This document shows, in pieces, positions 52,532 to 63,289 of a stretch of 64,000 nucleotides of DNA. The stretch is from JACRCT01 sp049841135 (GTDB lineage: Bacteria; Myxococcota; Myxococcia; Myxococcales; UBA5297): assembly GCA_049841135.1 (NCBI GenBank), contig JASGHK010000004.1:3224001-3288000 (forward strand), written 5' to 3'. The position numbers and the translations under genes are program-made. Under the pieces are notes generated by a model. The model made no database searches. It saw only the letters and a program-made list of their open reading frames with translations, and was not told where the DNA came from. Position 1 is the stretch's first letter. Each line of letters starts with the position of its first letter.

Positions 52532-52584
52532 GGGCCTCTCAAGCTAGGGACCGCCTCCTCGGCTTGGAAGCAGCGCCCCGGGGC

Positions 52585-53406
52585 TCAACGCTTGGAGCGC
52601 CACGTCGAGAGGAACTTGAGCAGTCCCGGGTGCTTGGAGGCACGGAGAGCCTCCGGCGGGCCGCACACGGCGATCTTCCCTGCCTCCAAGTAGGCGATCT
52701 CGTCGGCGATCTGGAAGCTGGACCCGATGTCGTGGCTGATGACGACGCTGGTCACCCCCAGCTTGCGCTGGGCGTCGAGGATCATGTCGTCCACGTAGTC
52801 GGTGGTGATGGGGTCCAGGCCCGTGGTCGGCTCGTCGTAGAGGACGATCGTCGGGTCGAGGGCGATGGCCCGTGCCAGCCCCACCCGCTTGCGCATGCCC
52901 CCCGACAGCTCCGCCGGGAACTTGCGGTCGATGTTGGTCAGGCCCACGACCTCCAGCTTCTCGTGGACGATCCGCGCGATCTCCTTCTCCCCCGCCTTGG
53001 AGTGCTCGCGCAGCGGGAAGGCGACGTTGTCGAAGACGGTCATCGAGTCGAAGAGCGCCGCGGCCTGGAAGACCATCCCGAACTTGCGGCGCACCCGGTC
53101 GAGCTCGCGGTCGCCCAGCGGCACGAGGTCTTCCCCATCGACGATGACCCGCCCGGAGTCGGGGCGCAGCAGGCCGATCATGTGCTTGATGAGCACCGTC
53201 TTGCCGGAGCCCGAGCCGCCGAGCACCACCATGGTCGAGCCCTCGCGAACCGCCAGGTCGATGCCGCGCAGGACCGCGTTGTCGCCGAAGGCCTTGGTCA
53301 GCCCCTGGACGTCGATCATCACGCGGCGCGCTTCGAGCGGTCCTAAGTCGGGCATGGCGGCGAGGCTGCCACCGTCCGTCGCGAGCGGGGAGGACGCGGA
53401 CGGCAT
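52585..53406 (-). CDS. MlaF-type ABC transporter ATPase
   Basis: 273 residues; the core starts near MIDVQGLTKAFGDNAVL. Walker A is GGSGSGKT, the signature LSGGMRKRVGLARAI, and Walker B VLYDEPTTGLDP; the Q-loop is MVFQAAALFDS. This matches ABC ATPases of the Mla/Mce lipid importer family. The start is uncertain (53406, 53355 or 53318). The permease mlaE, which normally sits between ATPase and MCE genes, is not found here. Confidence 0.9.
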   Translation of the reverse strand: MPSASSPLATDGGSLAAMPDLGPLEARRVMIDVQGLTKAFGDNAVLRGIDLAVREGSTMVVLGGSGSGKTVLIKHMIGLLRPDSGRVIVDGEDLVPLGDRELDRVRRKFGMVFQAAALFDSMTVFDNVAFPLREHSKAGEKEIARIVHEKLEVVGLTNIDRKFPAELSGGMRKRVGLARAIALDPTIVLYDEPTTGLDPITTDYVDDMILDAQRKLGVTSVVISHDIGSSFQIADEIAYLEAGKIAVCGPPEALRASKHPGLLKFLSTWRSKR

Positions 53407-53418
53407 GCCTCGACGTTA

Positions 53419-54636
53419 GTGGTGAATGGTGCACGCGCCGGTCACCGGTCGCCTGCCCAGGAGGCACGAGCCCTGAACGTCCTCTTCATCTCCCCGAACT
53501 TTCCGCCGCAGTACCGCCTGTTCTGCTGCGCGCTCCGCGAGCGCGGTGCGACCGTGCTGGGCATCGGCGACGCGCCCCTTCACGAGCTCGACGCCGAGCT
53601 GCGCTCGGTGCTGTCCGAGTACGTCCAAGTCCCCGACCTGGGGCGCTACCCCGACATGCTGCGCGCCGTGGGCTACCTCACCTGGAGGCATGGCAAGGTC
53701 GACCGGCTGGACTCGCTCAACGAGCACTGGTTGCCCGTCGAGGCCCTCCTGCGCGAGGACTTCAACGTGCCCGGGATGCGCCCTGGCGTGACCGAGCGCC
53801 TGCGCCGGAAGTCCTGCATGGCCGAGATCTTCCGGAACGCCGGGATCCCCGCCCCCGAGCTCGAGCCCGTCGAGACCCCGGAGCAGGTCCGGGCCTTCGT
53901 GGCCCGGGTCGGCCTGCCGGTGGTCTTCAAGCCCGACACCAGCGCGGGGGCGGTGGGGGCGTTCAAGGTTGCCAGCGAGGCCCAGCTCCAGGAGGCGCTC
54001 GCCCACAGGCGCGAGGGCTACGTCGTGCAGCAGTTCTCGCCGGGGACCATCACCACCTACGACGGGCTCACCGACGGGCGCGGCGAGGTCGTCTTCGACT
54101 CCTCGCTGGTCTACGGCACGGGGATCATGGAGTCGCTCTCCGAGGCGCGCGAGGTCGCCTACTGGACGCGCCGCGCGATCCCGCCCGCGTTGGCGGAGCT
54201 GGGACGCCGGACCGTGGCCGCCTTCGGGCTGCGCGAGCGCTTCTTCCACATCGAGTTCTTCGAGCTGGCGGACGGCACCTTCCGGGCGCTGGAGGTCAAC
54301 CTCCGCCCGCCCGGAGGCTTCACCACCGACATGATGAACTGGTCGTGCGACGGCGACGTCTACCGGCTCTGGGCGGCCGTAGTGTGCGGTGAGCAGACGG
54401 CAGGCACCGGCCTGGAACGCCGCTACCACTGCGCGCACCTCGGCCGCAGGAAGGGGCGCCCCTACCGCGCCTCCCACGACGACCTGCTGCGCGCGCTGGG
54501 CCCGGGCCTGCTCGCCTACCGGGAGCTGCCGCCGCCGATCGCCGAGGCCATGGGCGACTCCGTCTACCTGGTGCGCTTCGCCGACCTCGAACGGCTGATG
54601 GAGGCCAGAGACCTGGTGCTCGCCCGGGCTCGCTAG
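53419..54636 (+). CDS. ATP-grasp domain protein
   Basis: About 405 residues. After an N-terminal Rossmann-like domain (LNVLFISPNFPPQYRLFCCALRERGATVLGIGD) comes an ATP-grasp fold (RLRRKSCMAEIFRNAGIPAPELEPVETPEQVRAFVARVGLPVVFKP; HIEFFELADGTFRALEVNLRPPGGFTTDMMNW), with the conserved metal-binding E..N segment. Such enzymes ligate a carboxylate to an amine with ATP. The substrate is unknown. The start is GTG 53419 or 53422. It is divergent from the Mla-type ATPase gene. Confidence 0.85.
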   Translation: MVNGARAGHRSPAQEARALNVLFISPNFPPQYRLFCCALRERGATVLGIGDAPLHELDAELRSVLSEYVQVPDLGRYPDMLRAVGYLTWRHGKVDRLDSLNEHWLPVEALLREDFNVPGMRPGVTERLRRKSCMAEIFRNAGIPAPELEPVETPEQVRAFVARVGLPVVFKPDTSAGAVGAFKVASEAQLQEALAHRREGYVVQQFSPGTITTYDGLTDGRGEVVFDSSLVYGTGIMESLSEAREVAYWTRRAIPPALAELGRRTVAAFGLRERFFHIEFFELADGTFRALEVNLRPPGGFTTDMMNWSCDGDVYRLWAAVVCGEQTAGTGLERRYHCAHLGRRKGRPYRASHDDLLRALGPGLLAYRELPPPIAEAMGDSVYLVRFADLERLMEARDLVLARAR

Positions 54637-54671
54637 AGCGTCCCGAAGACGGGATCGGCGAGAATGGCGGC

Positions 54672-55422
54672 ATGCTCCTGGTCCTGCTCGTCGCCGGCGC
54701 GCTGGCGATCCTCGCGTTGGGCTGGTTCGTCCTTCAGATCAGGCTCCTGAAGGGCGCGCTGGAGGCCTACCAGCATCACCGGCCCGGCGACGCGCTCAAG
54801 CGCTCGCGCCGCTGCCTCGCCCTGCGGCCCCTGCCACCTCTTCGGCCCATCGCCTTCCAGGTCTGCGGGCTCGCCCACAGCGCCCTGGGCGCCGTCTCCG
54901 AGGCCGAGCGCTGCTTTCGCGCCGCCCTGGAGAGCCCGTCGCCCGGCGTCCAGGCCCGCAGCGCCGTGCTGCTCGCGGGGCTGGCGCATCGGGACGGCCG
55001 CCTGAAGGAGGCGCGCGAGCTCCTGCTGCGGGGTCGCGAAGACCCCTCGACCCGCCGCGACGCCTGCGTGGGCCTGGTGGAGCTGCTCATCAACGAAGGC
55101 GACTTCGACCGGGCGCGCATGGAGGCTCAAGGGCGCGCAGACCACGCTCGCGCTCCCCGACCCCGGGCGGAGACTCGAGTCGCAAGGTCTGCTCCGGTTC
55201 CTGGGGGCGCTGCTGGAGATCGAGGAGAGCCGGCCCGCGGCGGCGAAGCGGCTGCTCGAGGAGGCCTCGGGCGCGCTCGCCAAGGTCCCGTTGCTGGCGC
55301 TGCGGCTGGACGTCGCCCGCGCCGTGGTGGGCGCGCTCGAGCCTCTGCGTTGTGAGCCGCTACTCTGCCTTGTGAGGATTCTGGCACTTCGAACTTCCTT
55401 CGCTATTTCGTGCGACATCTAG
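54672..55422 (+). CDS. TPR-like membrane-anchored protein (one-base frameshift; 3' end at island border)
   Basis: An N-terminal membrane segment (LLVLLVAGALAILALGWFVLQI) precedes TPR-like helices (ALKRSRRCLALRPLPPLRPIAFQVCGLAHSALGAVSEAERCFRAAL and following repeats). Phase changes at GAGGCTC (55122-55128); correction gives RMELKGAQTTLALPDPGRRLESQGLL, and the chain continues to VVGALEPLR. The last ~20 residues (CEPLLCLVRILALRTSFAISCDI) look unlike the rest. The true C-terminus may have been cut by the adjacent foreign block. Confidence 0.65.
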
Positions 55423-55426
55423 TGCT

Positions 55427-58400
55427 CTACCGAGTTCGATGAAAGAGCGCGTCGGCAACCTCGTCGTATTTTTCGACCTTGTCCTCGATGAAATGTTCGA
55501 AGACGGCTTGGCGGAACACCTCGGTTTCGAACTGAAGGTAGGCCGGAGGCCACTCCCTCAGCAGTTCCAGGATCTGTACCCGGTGCCCATGCCACAACTG
55601 CTGGTGCCGGATCAGGATCTCCAGTAGCCGGTTTCTTAGCTGAGGGATGGAATCGAAATGCGGGTGTTTCCGTAGGCGAGAGAGGGTCTGCCAGACGACG
55701 CGCCACTCGGGCGTGTCGGAGTTCGCGTGAGCTGGGCTGGCCTGGAGTTGATCCAGCAGCACCAGCCAACGACGAAAGGCCTTCGCGAGAGATGGACGGA
55801 CCGCCTCCGTGCAGACCTGGCAGATTAGCGTGCACAACTGCTCGAAGAAGACGCCGTGTCCGGCTTGGACGAAGCGGTCCAGAACTGGCAACACCCGGTC
55901 GTCGACGAGATGGAGCACTTGATTGACGCGGCCAGGGCTCTCCAGCAGCGGGACGAGGAGCTTCTGACTCGTCCGTGAGCATTCGGACGAGCGCATCCCG
56001 GTCGTTGTGCGCGCCCAGGCAGGCGAAGAAGCGGTCGGCGTACAGCTCGCGCAACTCCCCCGTCAGCGCCGCGCGATGCCACGGGATTTCGATCCCGAAG
56101 CGGTTGGCCGCTGCTACGGCCGGCCGCAGGGCGGAGCGCTGCTCGTAGTGCGGACTGGCCTGCTCGAGCGCAAAGCCGCCTCGAAGCCGCCAACTAGTCC
56201 CCGACAAGGACACTCGGGCGGGCTTCGCATCAGGCGCTGGACGCCACTCGGTGTCGCGCGCCGGGTCGAGTTCGACGACGAGCGTGCGCAAGTCCCGCTC
56301 GTCCACGTCCAGCACGATCGCCTTCGAGTCGACGGAGCCTAACGACTTCAGGAAGGCCTGAGCCTGCACAAAGCCCAGGCGAACCTGAGCCAGAGGCGCC
56401 GGCTTACTTTCCGACCGGCGTACCGCTGGAGGTCGCTCCCTGCGGGGCCTACGTCCGAAGAAGTCACGAAGCACAGATTGGATCAGGGGCGATGCACTGC
56501 TTATCAGCGCCTGCGACCGCCGTTCGTCCTCGACGGAGAGCGGCTCGCCGTGGCACAGCTCATTGAACGCGCGGATTCGAAGCCAGTTCGTGGAGGCCTG
56601 CTCAAAAGCGATGAACAGGTCGTCCCGTCGACCCTGACGGCGGAGCCCCAGCAACACGGCTGCCTGCAGCATCGCGACGTGCAGTTCGTTCGCCACCTTG
56701 TCGACCGCCCGCGGAGCGCTTCCGAACCCGTGGCTCTCGAGCCGATCCCATAGCCACCCGACTGCGTCAACTGCCGGCAGCAAGCCGCGTGCGTCGATCA
56801 ACTCCTCGGACCAGTCTTCATAGAGGGGGGCCAAAGCATGAAGGAAGCCGTCGCGTCCGCGGCGGAACCGTGGCGCCAGGTCGCGAGCGCCCGCAACATC
56901 GAGCAGCAGCGTGAGGAGTGCGTGGGTCTGAAAGCGGGGCGACTCCTCGGCCAGGACCAAAGGGGCTTTCAAAATTACGGGCGCGATCGCCTCCATCGCT
57001 GCAGCGAACGGCAGCCGACCGGCCGCCAGAATGGCCAGGCGTCGGGACTTCCAGTCCTGGGTCGCATCCGTGGCAACTGCGACGAGTGCCGAGGCTTCGC
57101 GCGTATCACGCAGACGCCCGGCGAGCACCCAGCGCCAGTGTGCTGCCTCCGGAGTGTGCTCCCAGACGTCACCAAACAGGTCGGCCGAGTTGGGGCCGCT
57201 TGCCAGCGCGGCTGGAATAGCGAACGCGCGGAACTCAGCATTCTTCGAGCTATGAACAACCTCCAGGATCGGTATCAAGCCCCGGTGGAATCGACTACGC
57301 CCCAATGCGACTAGCGCATGCATCACAAGCTCAGCGCTGGGGCTACGCAGCGCCTTGATGAGCAACGCTTCGGTGCCTGGGAAAGAGGCCTCCGCGAGCT
57401 GCTGGAGGATCCCTCCGAAGATGCGGTGATGGGCCAGATCTTCGTCCAGCGCCGCCGACACCAGGGGAACAGCCTCCGGGAATGGCGCGAGCTCCGCCTG
57501 CAGCATTAGGAGGGTCTCCAGCGCGCGCTGCTGCTCAGGCCGCACTGCGGCCGCCCGTTTGAGCAGCTTCCCCGGCTCGCCGCCGAGATGCGCGACCATC
57601 GCAATCGCCATCGCCCGCGACTCAAGCTCCGTCTCCGGCGCCAGCGCGATGGCTTCTAGCTCCGGTAACTCCTCTGTGGAGTCCAGAATCACCGGCGTCA
57701 TCCATGCGAGGGTAGCAAGCGCTCCGTCAGCGTTTCGAAGATGTCGCGTGAGCGGCACCACCTCGCGCTCGTTCAGGAAGATGAGGACGCGGATGGCGTT
57801 GGCGAGCACTGGCGCCTCGGCTGTTCCCTGCTCCACCAACCCTCGACTGACGCGCCGGAGGTCGACGCGCTCGTGCCACACATACGACTCGAACGGCCCG
57901 AGCAGCGCCGACCGGACCAAGAGCATCTTCGAGGGGTCGGCTGGTGGCAGAGCCTTGAGGAAATCTGCAATCTCCTCGTCCGTCGTCAGCTCTAGAATCG
58001 GCTCATGGAAGGTGTGACCACGGGCTCCGCAAGGGAGCCCGTGCCGGTGCATGAAGGCCAACGCCTCCTGCAAGCGCGGCTGCTGCGGCTTCAACAGCAG
58101 GAACCCGACCACCTTCTTCTGCGCCTCGACTCGAAGGGAGCGGAACCACTGCACGAACGATGCATCGGGCGCGACTCCTGCACGACAGGCGTTCGTGCGT
58201 AGCCAATTGATGATGTCGCATCCCTCCCTCTCGGGCTGTTCGAGCGCGAAGGCAGCGAGGGGGGTCAGAAGGGTTGGCTCGCACTGCAGCAGTGTTTCCT
58301 GCAGCAGCCACGTCCGTTGAAAGTCCTGACTATATCGTTGTGGATCCGACCGAAGGCTCTCGAGCAACTGGGAGGCGGTCCCGGCGGTCTGAATGCGCGG

Positions 58401-60477
58401 AAGCAGGTCGCGGAGCAGGTATCGCTCGTGCCCCTTCGCGTTGAACAGGAGCGAGAGCACCTCGTCGGCGCTGACGCATTTCCGAGCGCCGACGTACTCG
58501 ACGAGATCGTACCAGTCGCGTCCGGCGAGGAAGCGCTCTCGCGCGAGTCGACGCGCGTCTTCGCCCCGTCCAGCTTTCTCGAGGTGGTGAATCTGCGCCG
58601 GCAGCAGTTCGCGCCGCGCGAAATAGCTCGCGAGTATCTCGTGAGTTTCCTTCGCCAGAACAGGCGGCACGAGGCTCTCCAGCCCCGCCCGCACGGTCTC
58701 GTGCATCTCGACCCGGTCGGCGAATGGCGGCAACAGGCCTTCCTCCACGAGCGCCAGGAGCGCAGCCTTGATGAGATCTTGGGGGAAGAGCGCGATCAGC
58801 TCGCGAGCAGCCAGAGGCAGCGAGAGACACACGATGCGGGACGCCGCCTGTTGGAGTCCAGGCGGAAGACTGAAGAAGCGATCCCGATGCGCAGCGGAGA
58901 GTCGCTGGTCCGGCGGCTGGCGCACGATTTCCTGCATCTCCGCGAGCGACCGGGCGCGGGCGATCTGCTGCGCGAGGTTTGGCAGCATCCCCGTCGGAAG
59001 TCCCGACGTGAGCAACTCGTAGACTTCATGGATGGCGGAGACATCTACGTCCGGGTGTCGTCGGCGAATTAGAGACAGGAATTGACCGAAGTGCAGCCCT
59101 GGCATCGCCTCCTGGGAGATTCCGAGCGCGGTTCGCTCGAGCGGCGTGAGATTCCGGAAGACGCTCGCCTGAGCGAACGCGAGCAGGTGGAACGTGGCTC
59201 CGCGCAGCGCACGTATGAAGACCGCGAGATCGCGCCGGAACTCGCCAGAGACCTCGCCGTCAGCACAATCAATTAGTAGGAAGATCTCGCGTGTCAACGC
59301 GCCAAGCCGAGCGGCAACGCGCTCGATCGTCGCGGTGTCGGAGGCCCGGAGGTCTAGCGCGGGTCCGGTAATGCTTCCTATGCCGCGTCGACGGAGCGAG
59401 TGCGCGACGCCCACGAGCACATCACGCAGCGACGTTCTCGTCCGGACCTCGACGAAGAGGACCGCGGCGTCCGGGCGAAGTGCTGTTAGAGCGAGGTACG
59501 TCTCGGATGCGAGGGAAGTCTTGCCCGAGCCCGAAGGGCCCACGGCCTCGCGGGCCACGGTGGGCGCCACAAGGGCTTGGACCAGCTCGAGGCCGGGGCA
59601 GATGGTCTTCGTCGAGGAGTCGCGGCTGCGTCGGCACAAGCAACCATGGCCAGACCTGGACCAACTCCTCTTCGAATTCCCCGAGGGTGAGGGTACGGTT
59701 CGGCTCCTTCGAGACGTCATTAATGAAGCCGCGCAGGTTGCGAAAGATGACGTCGTGGACGGCGATCGGATCAGCTCGTACCGGTCGACGAGGAGCTTCC
59801 GAACGTGGTCTGCAATCTGCCGCTCCGTGCCGTGGTAGGAGCGCGCGGTGATGCGTGCGAGAACATCAGGCAAGACTGTATGCAGCGCCGCCATGCGGTT
59901 TCGATACCCGTCGATTCGGACCTGCGGGACGCCCGCCGCAAGGGAGACGAACGTACTCACGGTCTGCTCGACATCCTGGTTGATGGGGCTGGCCTGAGAC
60001 GTGGGATTCCAGCGGTCCAGTCGATGCTTCAAGCTCGTGTCGTCTAGGCCGTCCGTGACCTGCGCTTCGGCCTTCGCCAGCCGATGTAGCGCGACCAGGT
60101 AGGTATCCCGTCGCTGTTCGGGTGCGTTCCGACCGGCAGCGAGTAGCGTCTGGACCTCATCGGCCAGCCGGTCGCCGAGCACCCAGACCTGCTCGTCCTG
60201 ATTGCCTTGGAGCTTCGCGAGTGCGTTGCCCAGAAGAACCCGCGCCACGCTGGCCAGGGACCATTGCGCATCCGGATCGTTGTCCGTGGCCTTCTTAATC
60301 TGGTGATAGCGGCGGCGAGGCAGGCTGGTCGCCGGGATCGACCCAGCGGAGTTCAAGGTCGTCCTGGCCCTCTGGGCGCAACTCGACCGGGCCCGGGAGC
60401 GCCTCAAATCCAAGAAGAATGAGTTCGAGAATGACCGTCGACTGGACGTCGTACCCAGTCATTCCCGCAAATGCCAC
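55427..60477 (-). CDS. Large nuclease-like / P-loop NTPase / HEAT-repeat protein, candidate STAND-type defence gene (several frameshifts)
   Basis: About 1,680 codons on the minus strand from a GTG at 60477 or ATG at 60462. Start: MTGYDVQSTVILELILLGFEAL, then PEGQDDLELRW and YHQIKKA, which resemble the D-x-E..Q-x-K core of PD-(D/E)xK nucleases fused to STAND proteins (Cap4/DUF4297 type). Middle: P-loop GPSGSGKTSLASE near 59521-59545 and Walker-B-like EIFLLIDCADG. C-terminal half: HEAT-like repeats (e.g. ALLIKALRSPSAELVMHALVALGRSRF). Four reading-frame shifts are needed (about 60315-60330, 59772, 59590 and GAGCTTC at 55958), the C-terminus being MRSSE-frame residues to FHRTR. The architecture recalls Avs-type antiphage proteins; function is inferred. 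Confidence 0.7.
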
Positions 60478-60550
60478 CGCTTGTCGTCACAGAACCTCCA
60501 TCCGGGAGCTCGCGCCAAAGGAGCGCCTGAGAAGAACGAACGCGGTTTTC

Positions 60551-61268
60551 ATGGAAGTGGCCGAGGAGCGCGCCGCGGGATTGTCGGTTCCCAGCGGAGA
60601 AGTCGCCGAGGGCCCGTGGGGGCTCGCCGTGCTCAGCCAACCCTCCACGCTGCTTCCCGACGGCGAGGTCGAGCTCTCGGTGATCAGCGTCGATGCGGCG
60701 GGGCCACGCACCGGCGATGCGATGCAGGTGCGCGCGTGCTCGCCGTGGCGATTCGTCGCCGAGCCGTCGCTCGATTGCCTCGGTGCGGATGCGCTCGCGC
60801 TGGAGCCAAATGCCGATGGCCGGATCGTGCTGTCGACGGCGCAGCTGCTCGAGGCGTTCCCGCCGCCCGATGGCACGATGCTCGATGCCGCGAGTCTCGC
60901 CGTCGCGATCGAGGCCGGCTTGCAGCCACGCATCCCGGTGATCGCCGAGGTCGAGCTCGACGGTACGACGGTGATCGCGCGTCGCGATCTTCACATCGAC
61001 AACCGCGACGATTTGAACAATCCGGTGCTCGTCGAGGTCCGGTTCGACGGTCAGGCAACGCGCACCTTGCGGGCCGGCGAGTCACACGCACTCACGCTCG
61101 AGTTCGCCGGGTTCGATTCGGCGCCGACCGGATCGTCCCGAGCTCGAGCGCTTCGATTGCTACTTCGACAGCCCGCACGGCAGCCTGAAGGAGCACGAGA
61201 TTGACATCCGCGATGCCGATCTCCTCGATCACGCCGCCGAACACGTTCACCGCGGGCGAGCCGGGTGA
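60551..61268 (+). CDS. Lipoprotein-type hypothetical, 5' part uncertain (one-base frameshift)
   Basis: From an ATG at 60551 the chain runs MEVAEERAAGLSVPSGEVAEGPWGLAVLSQPSTLLPDGEVELSVISVDAAG, then a beta-rich domain with RACSPWRFVAEPSLDCLG and VELDGTTVIARRDLHIDNRDDLNNPVLVEVRF. Near the end the frame changes beside GAGCTC (61136-61145); correction gives ELERFDCYFDSPHGSLKEHEIDIRDADLL and a stop at 61268. No signal peptide is seen although such proteins usually have one, so the 5' end may be cut by a junction. Its 3' end overlaps the VOC gene on the other strand. Confidence 0.55.
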
Positions 61269-61676
61269 GAGCTGGTTATTCGTCGTGGCGACCGATCGCA
61301 CCGGCGGGATGTCCGCGGATGCGATCCCACTCGTCATCGAGTAGTGATTCTGGAAGACGTTGCCTTCCGGATTGATGCCGTCGCAGAAGCTGAACGCCTT
61401 GTAGTGCTTGAGCTCGCGCATCGCGACGCCCAGGTCGACGAGGCGCGCACGTTCGGCGGCGACATCGTCGACGTGAAACGCGAGCTTGGTGATCGCGTCT
61501 TCGCGCAGCTCCGGTGGTGACGAGATCGCCGGCGCGTAGTGCTCCGGGATTGCATGGAGTGCGAGCTCGCCGAGCTCCACGTAACCGGGCTCGGACGAGG
61601 TCACCGACAAGCCGAGGACGCCCTCGTAAAACGCCTGCATACGCGCGACGTCGGTGACGAACAGGATCGCGCGCAC
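61092..61676 (-). CDS. VOC (glyoxalase/bleomycin resistance) family protein
   Basis: From a GTG at 61676: MRAILFVTDVARMQAFYEGVLGLSVTSSEPGYVELGELALHAIPEHY, the VOC N-terminal unit with F-Y-x-x-V-L-G-L; then KLAFHVDDVAAERARLVDLGVAMRE and FCDGINPEGNVFQ, the second unit. This part (to about 61345) is a normal single-domain VOC protein. The last ~80 residues (after FQN) have no similarity and overlap the opposite-strand gene, so the true stop may come earlier. VOC proteins bind metal and act in isomerisation, dioxygenation or drug binding. Confidence 0.75.
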   Translation of the reverse strand: MRAILFVTDVARMQAFYEGVLGLSVTSSEPGYVELGELALHAIPEHYAPAISSPPELREDAITKLAFHVDDVAAERARLVDLGVAMRELKHYKAFSFCDGINPEGNVFQNHYSMTSGIASADIPPVRSVATTNNQLSPGSPAVNVFGGVIEEIGIADVNLVLLQAAVRAVEVAIEALELGTIRSAPNRTRRTRA

Positions 61677-63125
61677 TAATCGATTCGATCAGCGTGTTCA
61701 CCGGTGCGCCGGTCGCCTTCGAGACCGAAACCTCGACGTGCGTACCGAGCCACTGACCGACGATGACGTCGCGATTCGGCGAGGAACGGCTCGATTGCGT
61801 TGGTCTCGCGGAACTCGCGAATGCTCTGCACGTGCTGCGCGCGAAACTCGGACACGAGCTGGTCGTAGCTGCGCGCGAACTCGCTGTTCAGGAAGTCGAA
61901 TGTTGCGAGCTCGGACAGCAACGCATCGGCGGCGGCGTTGCGAATCGACGCATCGTTGCCGAGCACGGGGAGGCTCGGCTCGACGAGATCGAGCGGACGC
62001 GTGTACGCCTCGGCGATCGCGCCATCGACGGCAGAGGTCAGCACCTTGGTGCGTGCGGTGGGCGTGAGCAGCCAGCGGCTGATCGTGTTCGAGACGCGAT
62101 CGTCGAGCGTTTGCTCGGCACCGCCGATCAGCTGCTCGACGCGATCTGCACCGACCAACCCCACCGCGTCGCTGCGGAACGCTGCGCTGCCGGTCGTGGT
62201 GTGACCGGTCGCGATCGCGGCCTGCACGGCGACATCGTCGATTCCGCACGCCGAGGTAGCGCGCACACGAGTTGACGACGAACGCTTCACCGCAACTCGC
62301 AGTATCGAGCGCGCCATCGGGGAGCGCCTGGAGGCAGGTCTTCGTCGCCGCCGGGCAATCGGGTCGCGGGAACTTCTCGTACGGATTGCCGGCGGTCAGT
62401 GCGAGCTTCTTGATCGACAGCCCGAGCGTTGCCGTCTTGGTCACCACCGTTCCCGTCGCGAGCCGCGCCGAGATGCCGAGTTGCGACGCGCCACCGACGA
62501 GCTGGAGCGCGACGTGTGGTGCGAGATCGATCTCAAAGTGGGTGCCATCGACCTGACGCACCGGATGCGGACGCCCTGCGACGGTGACCTGAAGCGTGCT
62601 GATCGCCGCGGAGGTCTTGCCCTTCGCGCGATACACGGTCTCGCCTGCGGTGACCACCGGCGTCAGCTCGGCGGTGAGGTAGACGCTCGACGACCCGGTG
62701 AACGCGGCGAACCGAGGACGCACGATCGCGCGAGCGGTCAGTGAATCGGGGCGGCCGTTCGAATGCGGGAACGACAGCCGCACGAACTGATCGACGCCAT
62801 CGACCAGCGTGCGCGCTTCCGAGATCGACCACGTCACCTCGAACGTCCGCGCGGTCCGCTTCTCGAACGCGCCGTACGGGTCGTCGATGATGAAGCCCAT
62901 CCCGTCGGTGATGTTGCGGCTCGCGCGCCCGCGCATGACGAACAGATCGCCGCGACGCTCGAGCTGCTGGCGCATCCACACCGTGGTCTCGCCGGTGCGA
63001 ACCGAGAGCTCGTCGGCCGCGTCGGCCTTGCTATCCGGGCCGAGCTCGACCTCGTCGTCCTGGAACTCCCCACCTTCGGCCGCACACGCGGCCAACACGC
63101 AGACGAACAAGCTAGCGAAACGCAT
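61676..63125 (-). CDS. Exported lipoprotein of unknown function (two frameshifts)
   Basis: From the ATG at 63125: MRFASLFVCVLAACAAEGGEFQDDE, a lipoprotein signal with lipobox LAAC. The mature part is beta-rich (RFAAFTGSSSVYLTAELTPVV; KTSAAISTLQVTVAGRP) and ends in a Cys-rich stretch (CPAATKTCLQAL, CGEAFVVNSCARYLG). After CARYLGV the frame shifts near 62247. The second frame gives IDDVAVQAAIATGHTTTGSAAFRSDAVGLVGADRVEQLIGG and later SEFARSYDQLVSEFRAQHVQSI; a second shift near 61771 is likely. The length would be about 480. No named family; the pattern is common in Kofleriaceae-type myxobacteria. Confidence 0.6.
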
Positions 63126-63289
63126 TTGCTGCGCCGCGTTGCAAGGTCTGTGCGTGTGGTGGGGTTTCCAAGCCGTCGAGAATCGCTGATCCAATCGCGG
63201 ATCAGGACTGGCTACTCGAGCTGCCAGTGCTCCCCGAACTGCCACTGCCGCCGGGCGTTTGCGCTAATTGGGGACGCTCCCCAGTTTCG
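63126..63289. other. Short intergenic gap with a small hairpin
   Basis: 164 bases with no gene. A short inverted repeat GGGGA / TCCCC (around 63270-63282, loop cgc) could serve as a weak terminator of the Lys-rich gene, which reads on the minus strand. Nothing else is seen. Confidence 0.35.
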
